In this document: positions 9,687 to 18,971 of the stretch, one piece after another
Numbering within the stretch: the first letter of the stretch is position 1
Layout: each line of letters opens with the position of its first letter
Assembly: GCF_003855155.1 (NCBI RefSeq)
Contig: NZ_CP034073.1
Location: 496,001 to 560,000, forward strand
Direction: 5' to 3'
Source: Shewanella psychromarinicola
Lineage (GTDB): Bacteria > Pseudomonadota > Gammaproteobacteria > Enterobacterales > Shewanellaceae
Length of the DNA: 64,000 nt
Made by a program: the position numbers and the translations under genes
Notes under the pieces: generated by a model
The model's input: the letters and a program-made list of their open reading frames with translations, nothing else
What the model was told of the DNA's origin: nothing
Database searches by the model: none

Positions 9687-10931
9687 CTATGGCAATAAAT
9701 GTTCGCCTTGCCAAAGTTGTTGTAGCGTTTCGCGCTGACGAACAACAAAATCATCACCACCATCAACCATAATTTCAGCGACTCTTGGGCGAGAATTATA
9801 ATTTGAGGCCATCGCAAAACCATAAGCGCCACTAGAGCGAACCGCTAAGAAGTCACCCGCTTTTACCGCTAACTGCCTGTCTTTACCCAAAAAGTCACCG
9901 GTCTCACACACTGGGCCTACGATATCATAAGCAAACGTTGGCGCATCATTTTGTTGTACCGGAATAATATTTTGCCATGCGCTGTAAAGTGATGGACGAA
10001 TAAGATCATTCATTGCCCCATCGACAATCGCAAAACGCTTATCGCTGTTTTCTTTTAAATAAAGCACTTGAGTGACGAAAATACCTGCGTTAGCCGCAAT
10101 CGCACGACCCGGTTCAAAAATTAACGTTAACTTACGTCCATTTAATCGTTCAAGTAATGCTGCAGCATAAGCATCGGGATGTGGCGGGGTTTCAGCGTTA
10201 TAAGTCACGCCTAAGCCGCCACCTACATCAAAATGTTTTATCTCAATACCTAGCTCACCTAAACGGTCTATCAACGCAAGCATGCGATCCATCGCATCTA
10301 AGAAAGGTTTTATTTCAGTGAGCTGAGAACCAATATGACAATCAACCCCTTTAACATGTAAATGAGCTAATTGAGCCGCACGGGCAAAAACCACTTCGGC
10401 TTCATCCATTGCGATGCCAAATTTATTTTCTTTAAGACCTGTCGAAATGTAAGGATGAGTACCGGCATCAACATCAGGATTAATTCGCAACGAAACAGGT
10501 GCCACTTTCCCTAATCGCCCGGCAACATCATTGAGCTGTTCAAGTTCGGCACTCGACTCAACATTAAAACAGTAAATCCCGATGTTGAGAGCTTGCTCCA
10601 TTTCGGCAACGGTTTTGCCCACACCAGAAAAAACCACTTTGTTAGGATCGCCGCCCGCTTGCAGCACACGCGAGAGCTCACCGCCAGAGACAATATCAAA
10701 ACCACTGCCTAAACGGGCCAATACATTTAATACCGCAAGGTTTGAATTGGCTTTCACTGCATAGCAAATAAGATGAGGATGATCAGCAACGGCATTATTA
10801 AAGGCATGCCAATGACGCTCTAATGTGGCACGAGAATATATGTACAGCGGCGTGCCATGAGTCTTGGCCAATTTTGCTACATCGCAGTCTTCTGCGAATA
10901 GTGAATTATTTTGATAAGAAAAGTAATCCAA
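9687..10931 (-). CDS. lysA: Diaminopimelate decarboxylase
   Basis: PLP enzyme catalysing the last step of lysine synthesis, meso-diaminopimelate to lysine. The 414-residue alanine-racemase-fold barrel shows the Schiff-base Lys in CYAVKANSN (near 60), HIGSQ, the glycine-rich FDVGGGLGV, EPGRAIAANAG, and the C-terminal GPVCETGD and SGAYGFAMASNYN. The start is TTG at 10931 with AGGGA eight bases upstream. It is clustered with dapF, so two late lysine/DAP steps are coexpressed. lptM ends 20 bp upstream. Confidence 0.96.
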   Translation of the reverse strand: MDYFSYQNNSLFAEDCDVAKLAKTHGTPLYIYSRATLERHWHAFNNAVADHPHLICYAVKANSNLAVLNVLARLGSGFDIVSGGELSRVLQAGGDPNKVVFSGVGKTVAEMEQALNIGIYCFNVESSAELEQLNDVAGRLGKVAPVSLRINPDVDAGTHPYISTGLKENKFGIAMDEAEVVFARAAQLAHLHVKGVDCHIGSQLTEIKPFLDAMDRMLALIDRLGELGIEIKHFDVGGGLGVTYNAETPPHPDAYAAALLERLNGRKLTLIFEPGRAIAANAGIFVTQVLYLKENSDKRFAIVDGAMNDLIRPSLYSAWQNIIPVQQNDAPTFAYDIVGPVCETGDFLGKDRQLAVKAGDFLAVRSSGAYGFAMASNYNSRPRVAEIMVDGGDDFVVRQRETLQQLWQGEHLLP

Positions 10932-10951
10932 AATACGGTCCCTTATAAATG

Positions 10952-11146
10952 CTATTCTTGTTGTGAAATTGAGGATTGAGAGTCGAGTTCCTCTGTTTGC
11001 TTTAGCACATCTGTGCTGGCAGATTTTGGGGCGACTTTATTGACCACTGGCTCAGGTGTTTTGTACAAAACCCCTTTTTGACCACATGCGGTTACGAATA
11101 GGCTAGCAAGCATAATAAATAAAAGCAGTCTCATTTTTCTCAACAT
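10952..11146 (-). CDS. lptM: LptM (YifL)-like small lipoprotein
   Basis: A 64-residue lipoprotein with signal peptide MLRKMRLLLFIMLASLFVTAC and a lipobox Cys followed by GQKGVLYKTP, the conserved N-terminal motif of LptM, which in E. coli assists assembly of the LPS translocon LptDE. An internal ATG at 11134 could also start the protein with a shorter signal peptide. It is the first gene of the minus-strand lysA-dapF run, the usual gammaproteobacterial context, and is divergent from cyaY. Confidence 0.87.
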   Translation of the reverse strand: MLRKMRLLLFIMLASLFVTACGQKGVLYKTPEPVVNKVAPKSASTDVLKQTEELDSQSSISQQE

Positions 11147-11171
11147 CTGTGCATCTAGTTAATAATGGACT

Positions 11172-11177
11172 TATAAT
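11172..11177 (+). promoter_or_regulatory. Candidate -10 element of the cyaY promoter
   Basis: A perfect TATAAT lies 36 bp upstream of the cyaY ATG in the short divergent spacer with lptM. No good -35 was found, so the promoter is only suggested. Confidence 0.4.
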
Positions 11178-11213
11178 CGCATTCATAACGCAGAAAGCAA
11201 AGGATAGAAATAC

Positions 11214-11549
11214 ATGGCTATTACAGATACTGAATTTCATCGATTAGCCGATGAAATGTTTGCCGAGATAGAAAACGCGGTAGAAAAAGCAATTGACGAG
11301 CAAGATGCCGATGTCGATATCAATGCAAGCGGCAATGTTTTGCAGTTGGCTTTTGAAGATGGTTCGCAAATCGTCATCAATAAACAAGAACCGCTTCATG
11401 AAATTTGGCTAGCCACGAAATCTGGTGGCTATCACTTTAATTATAATGACGAAAAATGGTTAGATACCCGTAATGGGTTGGAATTTATGCCTTTCGTGAT
11501 TGATGCAATTAACAAGCAAAGCGGTATTGTGCTCAAGATAAACCCATAA
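11214..11549 (+). CDS. cyaY: Frataxin-like iron-binding protein CyaY
   Basis: Bacterial frataxin of 111 residues, which binds iron and modulates IscS-driven Fe-S cluster assembly. Visible are the acidic helix 1 ([28 protein letters not shown]), the beta strand [16 protein letters not shown], and the conserved GGYHFNY and W(L)DTRNG motifs. AAAGGATAG precedes the ATG. It lies between the divergent lptM and the convergent cyaA, the same neighbourhood as in E. coli. Confidence 0.96.
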   Translation: MAITDTEFHRLADEMFAEIENAVEKAIDEQDADVDINASGNVLQLAFEDGSQIVINKQEPLHEIWLATKSGGYHFNYNDEKWLDTRNGLEFMPFVIDAINKQSGIVLKINP

Positions 11550-11620
11550 ATGTCCCATTGTTTGAGTTTGTGATAGCGATTGAGTGAGTTATTAAATAGT
11601 GATTGATATTGGGCTTATGC

Positions 11621-14080
11621 TTAAAATGCTGAGCCCATCTCATCTTTTGACAAACCAAAGGGCATAACGGTTAATTCACCTTCTATGCGTACAAGTTGGA
11701 AAAACTGCGGCATATTAAAAACAGGATGTCGTTGTTTTTTCTCGTCAAATACGTATAAGTGACTTTCTTGGGCAACAAAATCATTGATGTTAGTATGTTG
11801 ATATTGTAAATGCTCAAGCTGATTAATTTCATCCGCGATATACACATCCAGCATTTGATTACGTTTATGTAAAAAGTACTGTTTCGCACCCATCACTGTA
11901 TATTGGTAGATCACCGATGGCGCACTCGAATGAGGATCATCCGCTAAATCAGGCCGCGGCAACACATAAGTTTCATCACTCTTTTTATGAGCCATCGAGT
12001 CACGTTTACGATACATCATCCCTAAAGAATTAAAATACAGACGGTATCGTTGATCACCAATCGTTATTGAATGCATCAATGTATTCGTCTGATCCGCCTT
12101 CTTCATTAAACCATAACAACGTAACAGCAGTGTTTTGAGCTGATTGAAAATCTGTTGCTTTAACTTGGCTGAGCAACTAATAATCGATAAATCAACTTGT
12201 TCATTCGAACGCTTTAATCCCAATATAATAAATGAAATCGCTTCAAGTAATGCGGTGTGACCGTTAAAACGATGACATTGCCATTCACCCCAACTGTCTA
12301 AGCAAACGATTGCAACTGATGACAACATATTCTGTTTAGTTTGACCTAGGGATAAAACAGTGGCATTTGCATGATCCAGCATCGATTCAGGTCCAAACCA
12401 TTGAGTCGTCGGATCACCATCCATATTCGCAATAAACACAATTTTTTGATAAAACCATGGCTCACATAAATCGCGCTTAGACACCGTGGGCACATGATGC
12501 ATGATAGGGATCAATTTACGCGAAAGGTAGCCTAGCTTGTCGGCGCGCATTTTATTGCGCCCAACTTGAAACCAATGAGTCTCTGAAGTTGCCAGACCAT
12601 TCATCACTGACCACGCAACTAGGCTGCATATGTTGTCAGCATCGTGTATAGCATGATTATCAAAGGCGTTTTGTTGATAACGAGTATCGACTTGAAATTG
12701 ATCCAGTTCGTCATAAGGTTGACGATATAAATAAAATCGTGATGTCTTTAAGCAATGGCGGATCGTTAACGACTTTTCCGCGGTCGATAAACTCCATAAA
12801 CGATTTAGAGGCTGCAACAAATGGTCATCATGACTAAAATAAGTGTGTAATTTACGCGCCAACAAGCCGAGTTCTTCAACCCGCATACGTTCACTTAGCG
12901 TTTGTTTCGAGGCAAATTTTAATAGATTCTTGTAACTGACTAATAGCAGTTCACTGAGCTGCTGATTGAACCATTTTAACTGGCCGGCATGCCAATAAGG
13001 GCTATTATCCAATGTGGCAACTAACTCATGGCTCCACCCCCATTGCTTAACGAGACTGTTAATTTTTTCAACCCGCCAGTCTGTCGCACTATGAGGTGAT
13101 ACACACGATAACGTAACGCCAGACTTTAAGTAAAAACAACGTCTGACAATTTCTAAACGATTATGCTCTCCCTGAGCAATCAAGTAAGCTTCTATACGTT
13201 GATAAAGCAGTAAATAAGCATCGTTATCAACACTAAAATCTTGTTGTTGACAATATTGCCAAATTTGCTGGGTTATCATCTGGGTATGTGGGTATTCAGA
13301 AGCATATGTTTCAAGCAGTAACACTTTTAATAAAGCTTTATGAGGTTTATTTAAGCCCTTATAAAGCTGCCATAATGAGGCACCAAAATACTCTCCTGCT
13401 GGCAATGAATTGACATCACCAAGATACAGTAAGTTAGGATCAGATTCAGTATCTTGACTATCGGCATCGGGCCACCAAGCAACAATTTTGCCTGCGAGTC
13501 GAATGTGAGAGCGGTAAAACTCTTCTAACAATAGCCAATGTTGGCTACTACCACTGTGTTCTATGCCTACTGACTGGCAATTATCAAATGCGCTGCATTC
13601 TCTAAATTGCATGGGATGCACAAGATAAAAGTTAACTTCAAACTCAAAACCGGCAAACCAGTCAGTAATGAGTTTGTTCTTATATTCGATTAAGTTAAGC
13701 TGGTCTTGGGTAAGATTACTGTTGTAAATCAACCAGATATCTATATCACTTTGCGGGTTTTGTCCAAAACTGGCAGTGCTACCCATGGCATATATGCCTT
13801 CAAAAGCCGTAGCACTTGAATCAATAGCCTCCGAAATAGGTAAACTCAAGGCATCACATGCTGAAATCATCGCGTCTGACAATATAAAATTGTGTATTCC
13901 ACACGGCGTCTTAGGATCAATAATGTCAGAAACATCTATTTGATTATATTGAATTAAAAATGGGATGAGATGAAATAAATGTTGCTGTAAATCAGGCAAC
14001 ACATTAAGCACTCTAGTCAATCTGATGCTATTTAGTTTCTCAGCTAGATCCTTTTGATAATATGCCGTTTTATCGGTCAA
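11621..14080 (-). CDS. cyaA: Adenylate cyclase, class I
   Basis: Makes cAMP from ATP and feeds CRP-dependent regulation. The 819-residue product matches the enterobacterial class I enzyme (about 850 residues): an N-terminal nucleotidyltransferase-like catalytic domain with AMGSTASFGQNPQSDIDIW (near 95-115) and a C-terminal regulatory domain ending in VRIEGELTVMPFGLSKDE. The initiation codon is TTG at 14080 with GGATGTGAG upstream; E. coli cyaA also uses a weak TTG start that limits synthesis, so this looks conserved. It is divergent from hemC, as in enterobacteria, and convergent with cyaY. Confidence 0.95.
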   Translation of the reverse strand: MTDKTAYYQKDLAEKLNSIRLTRVLNVLPDLQQHLFHLIPFLIQYNQIDVSDIIDPKTPCGIHNFILSDAMISACDALSLPISEAIDSSATAFEGIYAMGSTASFGQNPQSDIDIWLIYNSNLTQDQLNLIEYKNKLITDWFAGFEFEVNFYLVHPMQFRECSAFDNCQSVGIEHSGSSQHWLLLEEFYRSHIRLAGKIVAWWPDADSQDTESDPNLLYLGDVNSLPAGEYFGASLWQLYKGLNKPHKALLKVLLLETYASEYPHTQMITQQIWQYCQQQDFSVDNDAYLLLYQRIEAYLIAQGEHNRLEIVRRCFYLKSGVTLSCVSPHSATDWRVEKINSLVKQWGWSHELVATLDNSPYWHAGQLKWFNQQLSELLLVSYKNLLKFASKQTLSERMRVEELGLLARKLHTYFSHDDHLLQPLNRLWSLSTAEKSLTIRHCLKTSRFYLYRQPYDELDQFQVDTRYQQNAFDNHAIHDADNICSLVAWSVMNGLATSETHWFQVGRNKMRADKLGYLSRKLIPIMHHVPTVSKRDLCEPWFYQKIVFIANMDGDPTTQWFGPESMLDHANATVLSLGQTKQNMLSSVAIVCLDSWGEWQCHRFNGHTALLEAISFIILGLKRSNEQVDLSIISCSAKLKQQIFNQLKTLLLRCYGLMKKADQTNTLMHSITIGDQRYRLYFNSLGMMYRKRDSMAHKKSDETYVLPRPDLADDPHSSAPSVIYQYTVMGAKQYFLHKRNQMLDVYIADEINQLEHLQYQHTNINDFVAQESHLYVFDEKKQRHPVFNMPQFFQLVRIEGELTVMPFGLSKDEMGSAF

Positions 14081-14376
14081 GACTCACATCCTTTATACTT
14101 TGGCTAATACAAACGCTTAAAAACAAACCGTTAATAACAAATAATTATAAGAAACTAATTTATTATTACAATTACCACCAATAAAGCCAACCAACCTCAC
14201 GTTTTCGCCAAAACAGTGATAATGGTAGCACTTTTTTTGGTTTCGCCAGAAGTTAATCGAGGATCTAGGCCCAGAATAAGCTCTACAGACTTCAAACAAT
14301 TGCCATCGATTTGTTACATCATCGCTTGAGCAATGATAGCATTACCTCAATGAGGCTATCTGATGGATCTACTACA

Positions 14377-15306
14377 ATGTCTGAAAATATAATTCGTATC
14401 GCAACACGTAAAAGTCCACTGGCAATGTGGCAAGCTGAATTTGTCAAAGCTGAACTTGAACGCATTCACACTGGATTAACCGTTGAACTATTGCCGATGA
14501 GCACCAAAGGTGATGTCATTTTAGATACTCCGTTGGCTAAAATCGGTGGCAAAGGACTGTTTGTTAAAGAGCTTGAAGTTGCCATGCTTGAGAATCGTGC
14601 CGATATTGCAGTGCATTCAATGAAAGACTTGCCGGTAGACTTTCCAGAAGGGTTAGGGCTTCAAGTTATTTGCGAACGTGAAGATCCACGCGATGCTTTT
14701 GTATCAAATAATTATAAATCTATCAGCGAATTGCCTCAGGGCGCGGTGGTAGGCACATCAAGTTTACGCCGACAGTGCCAAATTAGAGCCGCTCGCCCTG
14801 ATTTAGTGATCAAAGATTTACGCGGTAATGTTGGCACCCGTTTAGCCAAGCTCGACAGCGGTGATTACGCAGCCATTATCTTGGCAGCTGCAGGATTAAT
14901 ACGCTTAAAATTGAATGACCGTATTGCAGGTTTTATCTCTGCCGAAGAGTCACTTCCAGCTAATGGCCAAGGTGCGGTGGGTATTGAGTGCCGTACCGAT
15001 GATGAGCGCGTTAAGGCATTATTAGCGCCACTTGAACATTTAGAAACCCGTTATAGAGTGCTTGCTGAAAGAGCAATGAATTCCCGTTTAGAAGGCGGAT
15101 GCCAAGTCCCTATTGGTGCTTTTGCTGAAATTAACGGTGATACCTTAACCTTACGAGGTTTAGTCGGTAATCCTGATGGTAGCCAAATAGTCCATGGCAC
15201 AGTATCGGGCGCTAAGCAGGATGGTATAGCGCTTGGTAAATCTCTTGCGGAAGATTTAATCAGTCGCGGCGCTAAAACTATTTTAGATGCTGTGTATGCC
15301 CGTTAA
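14377..15306 (+). CDS. hemC: Hydroxymethylbilane synthase (porphobilinogen deaminase)
   Basis: Polymerises four porphobilinogen units into hydroxymethylbilane in heme synthesis. The 309-residue product has [13 protein letters not shown] near the start, HSMKDLP, the anion-binding [10 protein letters not shown] and [10 protein letters not shown], and the dipyrromethane cofactor Cys in [11 protein letters not shown]. The frame is open to a TTG at 14311, but the ATG at 14377 ([12 protein letters not shown]) gives the family-typical N-terminus. It is the first gene of hemC-hemD-hemX-hemY. The ~296-bp spacer to cyaA should hold both promoters; no element stood out in it. Confidence 0.96.
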   Translation: MSENIIRIATRKSPLAMWQAEFVKAELERIHTGLTVELLPMSTKGDVILDTPLAKIGGKGLFVKELEVAMLENRADIAVHSMKDLPVDFPEGLGLQVICEREDPRDAFVSNNYKSISELPQGAVVGTSSLRRQCQIRAARPDLVIKDLRGNVGTRLAKLDSGDYAAIILAAAGLIRLKLNDRIAGFISAEESLPANGQGAVGIECRTDDERVKALLAPLEHLETRYRVLAERAMNSRLEGGCQVPIGAFAEINGDTLTLRGLVGNPDGSQIVHGTVSGAKQDGIALGKSLAEDLISRGAKTILDAVYAR

Positions 15307-15331
15307 TATTTTGTCATCAAGATAACAGACG

Positions 15332-16051
15332 ATGAAAGTCTTGTTAACGCGCCCACTCGGGCGCAATCAAGCAATGGAGGAGCAACTCTCACGTCGAGAT
15401 GTTGCTTATCTTGTTACTCCACTTTTAGCGATCATTGATACAAACGAATCGATTACTAACGCCGTACTAGACCAAACTGATAATTTATTATTTATTAGTA
15501 CCAATGCCGTCGATTTTGCGGCAAAAAAACTCCACAACAATTTCCCCTCATATTGCCGTTATTTTGCTGTCGGTCAAGCAACGGCAGATAGCCTAGCCCA
15601 ATATAATATCCATGCCGTTAGCTCGCCAGAAGACAGTCAAGATAGCGAAGGCTTATTGTCACTGCCCCAATTACAGCATGTCGAAAAACAATCATTTATT
15701 ATTGTTCGAGGCTTAGGCGGACGAGAAACACTCGCTGAACAGTTACAACTACGTGGCGCCAATGTGAGCTACTGGCAGGTCTACCAACGCGCGCTACCAA
15801 AACTTGACGGCAAAGAGATAACTCAACACTGGAAATCGTTTGGGATAGATACCATTGTGATTACCAGTGGTGAAACATTATCCAATTTAATCGAGCTTGT
15901 ACCAAAAGAATTATTTGCATGGTTACGTGCATGTCATATCATAGTCCCCAGTAATCGCGTCGAGTTACAAGCTAAAGCAATGGGATTGAGCCATATTACC
16001 AATGCAAATGGAGCCAATACTCAAGCTATACTAACGAGTCTTGCTTTATAA
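15332..16051 (+). CDS. hemD: Uroporphyrinogen-III synthase
   Basis: Cyclises hydroxymethylbilane with inversion of ring D. The family is weakly conserved. This 239-residue product shows the N-terminal MKVLLTRPLGRN, LLFISTNAVDFA, YFAVGQATADSL, FIIVRGLGGRETLAEQL and IVITSGETLSNL, typical of the two-domain HemD fold. It starts 25 bp after hemC and is second in the heme operon. Confidence 0.92.
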   Translation: MKVLLTRPLGRNQAMEEQLSRRDVAYLVTPLLAIIDTNESITNAVLDQTDNLLFISTNAVDFAAKKLHNNFPSYCRYFAVGQATADSLAQYNIHAVSSPEDSQDSEGLLSLPQLQHVEKQSFIIVRGLGGRETLAEQLQLRGANVSYWQVYQRALPKLDGKEITQHWKSFGIDTIVITSGETLSNLIELVPKELFAWLRACHIIVPSNRVELQAKAMGLSHITNANGANTQAILTSLAL

Positions 16052-16136
16052 TTTGTTATTGTATTGTTATGTTGCATCGACACGCATTTATTAATATTGC
16101 TTTTATTGGTTGTATTTTTGCTTTCAAGGACTGTTC

Positions 16137-17408
16137 ATGGAAAACAATAAAAAAGATCCAAACTCGCCAGCACACAAGGATGAGAACGTTATGTCTCCTG
16201 CGCCAAGTCCAACGGACAATCCGGCACAGGCCAAAAAAGGCAATGCGACCAGCCAGCAGTCTGCTGACAAAACCAATAATAATCAGTCCAATCCCTCTGC
16301 AAAATCCTCTGTGAATTCTCCTGTAAATTCTCCTGTAAATAAGAGCCGACGCAAAGCTAAACCTAGCTCTTGGTGGATCCGCCTTGGAGTCTTGTTCAGT
16401 TTAATCGTGGCAATTATTGCTATCGCAGCTTGTTATTGGCTCTATTTGCAGCTTGATCAACAAGGCAATGACCAAGCTCAGTTGGAACAAAGTCTCACTG
16501 AGCAAGTAACACAAAATAAATCGTTAAAAGATGAATTACAACAAACGACAATGGCAACCAATAAGCGCATTGGTACACTAGATCAACAACAGTCAAACGA
16601 TACCAAAGCTTATGCGAAGTTGGCCGATCTGCAGCAATCAACTAAACAATTGCAAGAACGCGTCGCCATTATTGCCCAGCGCAGTCCTAACCATTGGATG
16701 GCATCAGAAGCGGAATACCTAGTGCGCATGGCGGGCCGAAAGCTGTGGTTAGAAAATGATCCACAAACTGCAATTGGTTTATTACAGTCAGCAGATGAGC
16801 GCATCAGCGCCATGAAAGATCCTGCATTAACATCTCTGCGTAAGGCCTTAGCTGATGACATCACCAACGTTAAAGCATTAAAAACCACAGACGTAACCAA
16901 TACTATTTTTGACCTAGATATCCTTATCGATGGCTTAACACAATTAACGTTAAATCGTGTTGATGAAAATTTTGCTGCAACCAAAAATACCCCTCCAGTA
17001 ACGGACTCAATTGACGACTGGCAACAGAACCTGGCCCGTACTTGGCATGATTTAACTGATGGCTTCATCACTATCCGTAAACGTACTACTGATTTAGAAC
17101 CGCTATTGTCACCGGATCAACAGTGGTATTTGGTCGAAAACATTCGCAACAAATTACTGCAAGCACAATTAGCATTGTACCGTTTTGATCAAGTGAATTA
17201 TCAACAGTCTATTTCTTTAGCAGACAAGTGGTTACAACAGTACTTTGATTTAAGGGATCCAAAGACCAAAGCAACGATTAAGTCTTTAGATAAACTTGCC
17301 AAGGTTAAGATTGACAAAATTACACTCAATAAATTTCAAGCATCGCCACTACTGCAGCAACTCGTTATCTATGGTGAGATTATGCCTACTGAGGAGCCTG
17401 CACAATGA
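16137..17408 (+). CDS. hemX: HemX-like membrane protein
   Basis: A 423-residue protein of the gammaproteobacterial HemX family, once labelled uroporphyrin-III methyltransferase without good evidence. It has a low-complexity N-terminal cytoplasmic tail (about 1-80, rich in Asn, Ser and Pro, with a tandem VNSPVNSPVN), one membrane segment (about 82-105, LGVLFSLIVAIIAIAACYWLYL), a coiled coil (about 108-175), and a soluble domain. ATG at 16137 preceded by AAGGA is chosen over a TTG at 16110. The stop overlaps hemY (ATGA). The molecular role is unclear. Confidence 0.9.
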   Translation: MENNKKDPNSPAHKDENVMSPAPSPTDNPAQAKKGNATSQQSADKTNNNQSNPSAKSSVNSPVNSPVNKSRRKAKPSSWWIRLGVLFSLIVAIIAIAACYWLYLQLDQQGNDQAQLEQSLTEQVTQNKSLKDELQQTTMATNKRIGTLDQQQSNDTKAYAKLADLQQSTKQLQERVAIIAQRSPNHWMASEAEYLVRMAGRKLWLENDPQTAIGLLQSADERISAMKDPALTSLRKALADDITNVKALKTTDVTNTIFDLDILIDGLTQLTLNRVDENFAATKNTPPVTDSIDDWQQNLARTWHDLTDGFITIRKRTTDLEPLLSPDQQWYLVENIRNKLLQAQLALYRFDQVNYQQSISLADKWLQQYFDLRDPKTKATIKSLDKLAKVKIDKITLNKFQASPLLQQLVIYGEIMPTEEPAQ

Positions 17409-18574
17409 TTAAGACGCTAGTTTATGTGGTGCTCATTTTAATTGGACTGTGTCTCAGTCCACTTATTGTTGGGCAAAGTGGTTACGTGTATATCGCGATT
17501 GGCGACTACCAAGTCGAAACCAGTTTAGTAGTAGGAGTGATTGGATTAATTGTATTTTATTTTGCGCTGCAATTACTCGAGTGGTTAATCGTCCTTCTAT
17601 TAAATATCGTACTAAGCAGCCGATATCTTCCAGAAGAATGGCGAAGAAAAGCGGCTAAAAAACATACTTTAATCGGCGCTTTAGCACTGGCAGAAGAAGA
17701 TTGGCCAGCGGCAGAACGAGCCATGGCTAAAGGTGCTGAAAAAGGTGAAATTCCAGTATTAAACTTATTTGCAGCGGCCAGAGCAGCACACTATCAAGGT
17801 GATATCACCGCGCGGGATCATTATTTAACTCAAGCAGAGGTCCACCCTATCGCAAAAACGGCGGTATATACTTCGCGTACTCGTTATTTAATCAAGCAGG
17901 GTGAATTCGTTAAAGCCCGTGCAATACTAGATACACTCAGCCCCACAAGTAAAAGCAGTGCCCCAGTGTTGAAACTGGCTCAAGAATTATATCTACAGCA
18001 ACAGGATTGGCAGGCATTAAAGTTGCTGTTACCTATTTTGAAAAAGCGCCAATTGTTAGCTGAAACGGAGTGGAGTCAATTAAACACTAAAACGAACAAT
18101 ATTTTAATGTTGAATGCAGCAAAAACCTCTGAAGCAGAGTTGAATAAATGTTGGCATTGGTTAAATAAGTCAGAACGTAAACAAGATGAATTAATATTAG
18201 CTTATGCTCATGGCCTTATTCAGTATGGTCACAAAGAACAAGCGATAAAGTTAATTCATAAACAAGTTAACGCTTCGCCATCGGCGGCTTTATTTTCGGC
18301 AATACCAGATTTAATTAGTGCACAAGATCAAGATATACGAAAATTACTCGGCCGATTAGAAACCTCTCATGAAAATGATGCTGACTATCAAATGTGCCTA
18401 GCAAAACTTGCCATTCAAAGTCGTGACACTAAACAAGCCAAAATTCATTGGCAAAACGTATGTCGCATAGCACCCACTCATCAATCATGGCTCGCGTTGG
18501 CGCAAGCACAAGAACAGTTGGGTGAAAACTCTACTGCGGCCCATAGCTATCGCAACGCGGCTAATATCATGTAA
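17405..18574 (+). CDS. hemY: HemY-like TPR membrane protein
   Basis: A 389-residue inner-membrane protein with two N-terminal membrane helices (about 3-22 and 38-62) and a C-terminal tetratricopeptide-like helical region (about 90-389). This is the proteobacterial HemY of the hemCDXY operon, which is unrelated to Bacillus protoporphyrinogen oxidase. It overlaps hemX by four bases and is followed by a terminator. Its contribution to heme synthesis is inferred from operon membership. Confidence 0.92.
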   Translation: MIKTLVYVVLILIGLCLSPLIVGQSGYVYIAIGDYQVETSLVVGVIGLIVFYFALQLLEWLIVLLLNIVLSSRYLPEEWRRKAAKKHTLIGALALAEEDWPAAERAMAKGAEKGEIPVLNLFAAARAAHYQGDITARDHYLTQAEVHPIAKTAVYTSRTRYLIKQGEFVKARAILDTLSPTSKSSAPVLKLAQELYLQQQDWQALKLLLPILKKRQLLAETEWSQLNTKTNNILMLNAAKTSEAELNKCWHWLNKSERKQDELILAYAHGLIQYGHKEQAIKLIHKQVNASPSAALFSAIPDLISAQDQDIRKLLGRLETSHENDADYQMCLAKLAIQSRDTKQAKIHWQNVCRIAPTHQSWLALAQAQEQLGENSTAAHSYRNAANIM

Positions 18575-18603
18575 ACAGTGATTTTATTATTTGGTACACA
18601 CTT

Positions 18604-18630
18604 AAAGCCTGCAATTTGCAGGCTTTTTTT
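18604..18630 (+). terminator. Terminator of the hemCDXY operon
   Basis: Stem AAAGCCTGC (18604-18612) / GCAGGCTTT (18618-18626) with a 5-nt loop and a T-run, 30 bp after the hemY stop. It isolates the heme operon from the adhesin operon. Confidence 0.92.
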
Positions 18631-18804
18631 GTTAAATTTGTTAACTTTTTGTTTATTAGGCCGATATATAGACAGAAGAGTTAATCCAAAATAGTGAACT
18701 TATCGTGACTTAAAACGTACAACATGGTTAGAATAGACATCATAATAATATCTTTATATATCAAATTCAACACCTTAGTTAACAATCTATTAAACGTCAA
18801 AAAA

Positions 18805-18833
18805 TTGACTATTTTAGCAACCAATGATATTAT
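18805..18833 (+). promoter_or_regulatory. Sigma70-like promoter of the bpfA operon
   Basis: TTGACT (18805-18810), a 17-bp spacer and TATTAT (18828-18833) match the consensus 5/6 at each hexamer. A TG dinucleotide one base before the -10 makes it an extended -10 promoter. A start near 18840 would give a 5' leader of about 130 nt that carries the tandem and inverted repeats listed next. Assigned by eye. Confidence 0.68.
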
Positions 18834-18853
18834 TCTTAGTAGATTGTTTCTAA

Positions 18854-18895
18854 ATTTATTTTAATGTTAATACTATTTATTTTAATGTTAATACT
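18854..18895 (+). repeat. Perfect 21-bp tandem duplication in the bpfA leader
   Basis: Two identical 21-bp units (18854-18874 and 18875-18895, ATTTATTTTAATG followed by TTAATACT) lie directly downstream of the predicted bpfA promoter, in the untranslated leader. Confidence 0.93.
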
Positions 18896-18896
18896 G

Positions 18897-18933
18897 ATAG
18901 GTTAATACGCAGATACTTTGCATATTAACCTAT
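18897..18933 (+). promoter_or_regulatory. 11-bp inverted repeat upstream of the bpfA ribosome binding site
   Basis: ATAGGTTAATA (18897-18907) and TATTAACCTAT (18923-18933) are perfect inverted copies around a 15-nt spacer, 38 bp before the start codon. They could be an mRNA hairpin or an operator; there is no T-run, so not a terminator. Confidence 0.6.
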
Positions 18934-18971
18934 TAATATCTTAAGTGTATCAAAGCTGTTGGGAGCTTCAA

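Noticed and set aside
14081..14376. CRP site in the cyaA-hemC spacer
   Set aside because: Autoregulation of cyaA by CRP was expected, but no TGTGA-N6-TCACA-like sequence good enough to list was seen.
18945..18971. GTG at 18945 as start of bpfA
   Set aside because: ATG at 18972 has GGGAG six bases upstream, whereas the GTG start would translate through that ribosome site and lacks one of its own.
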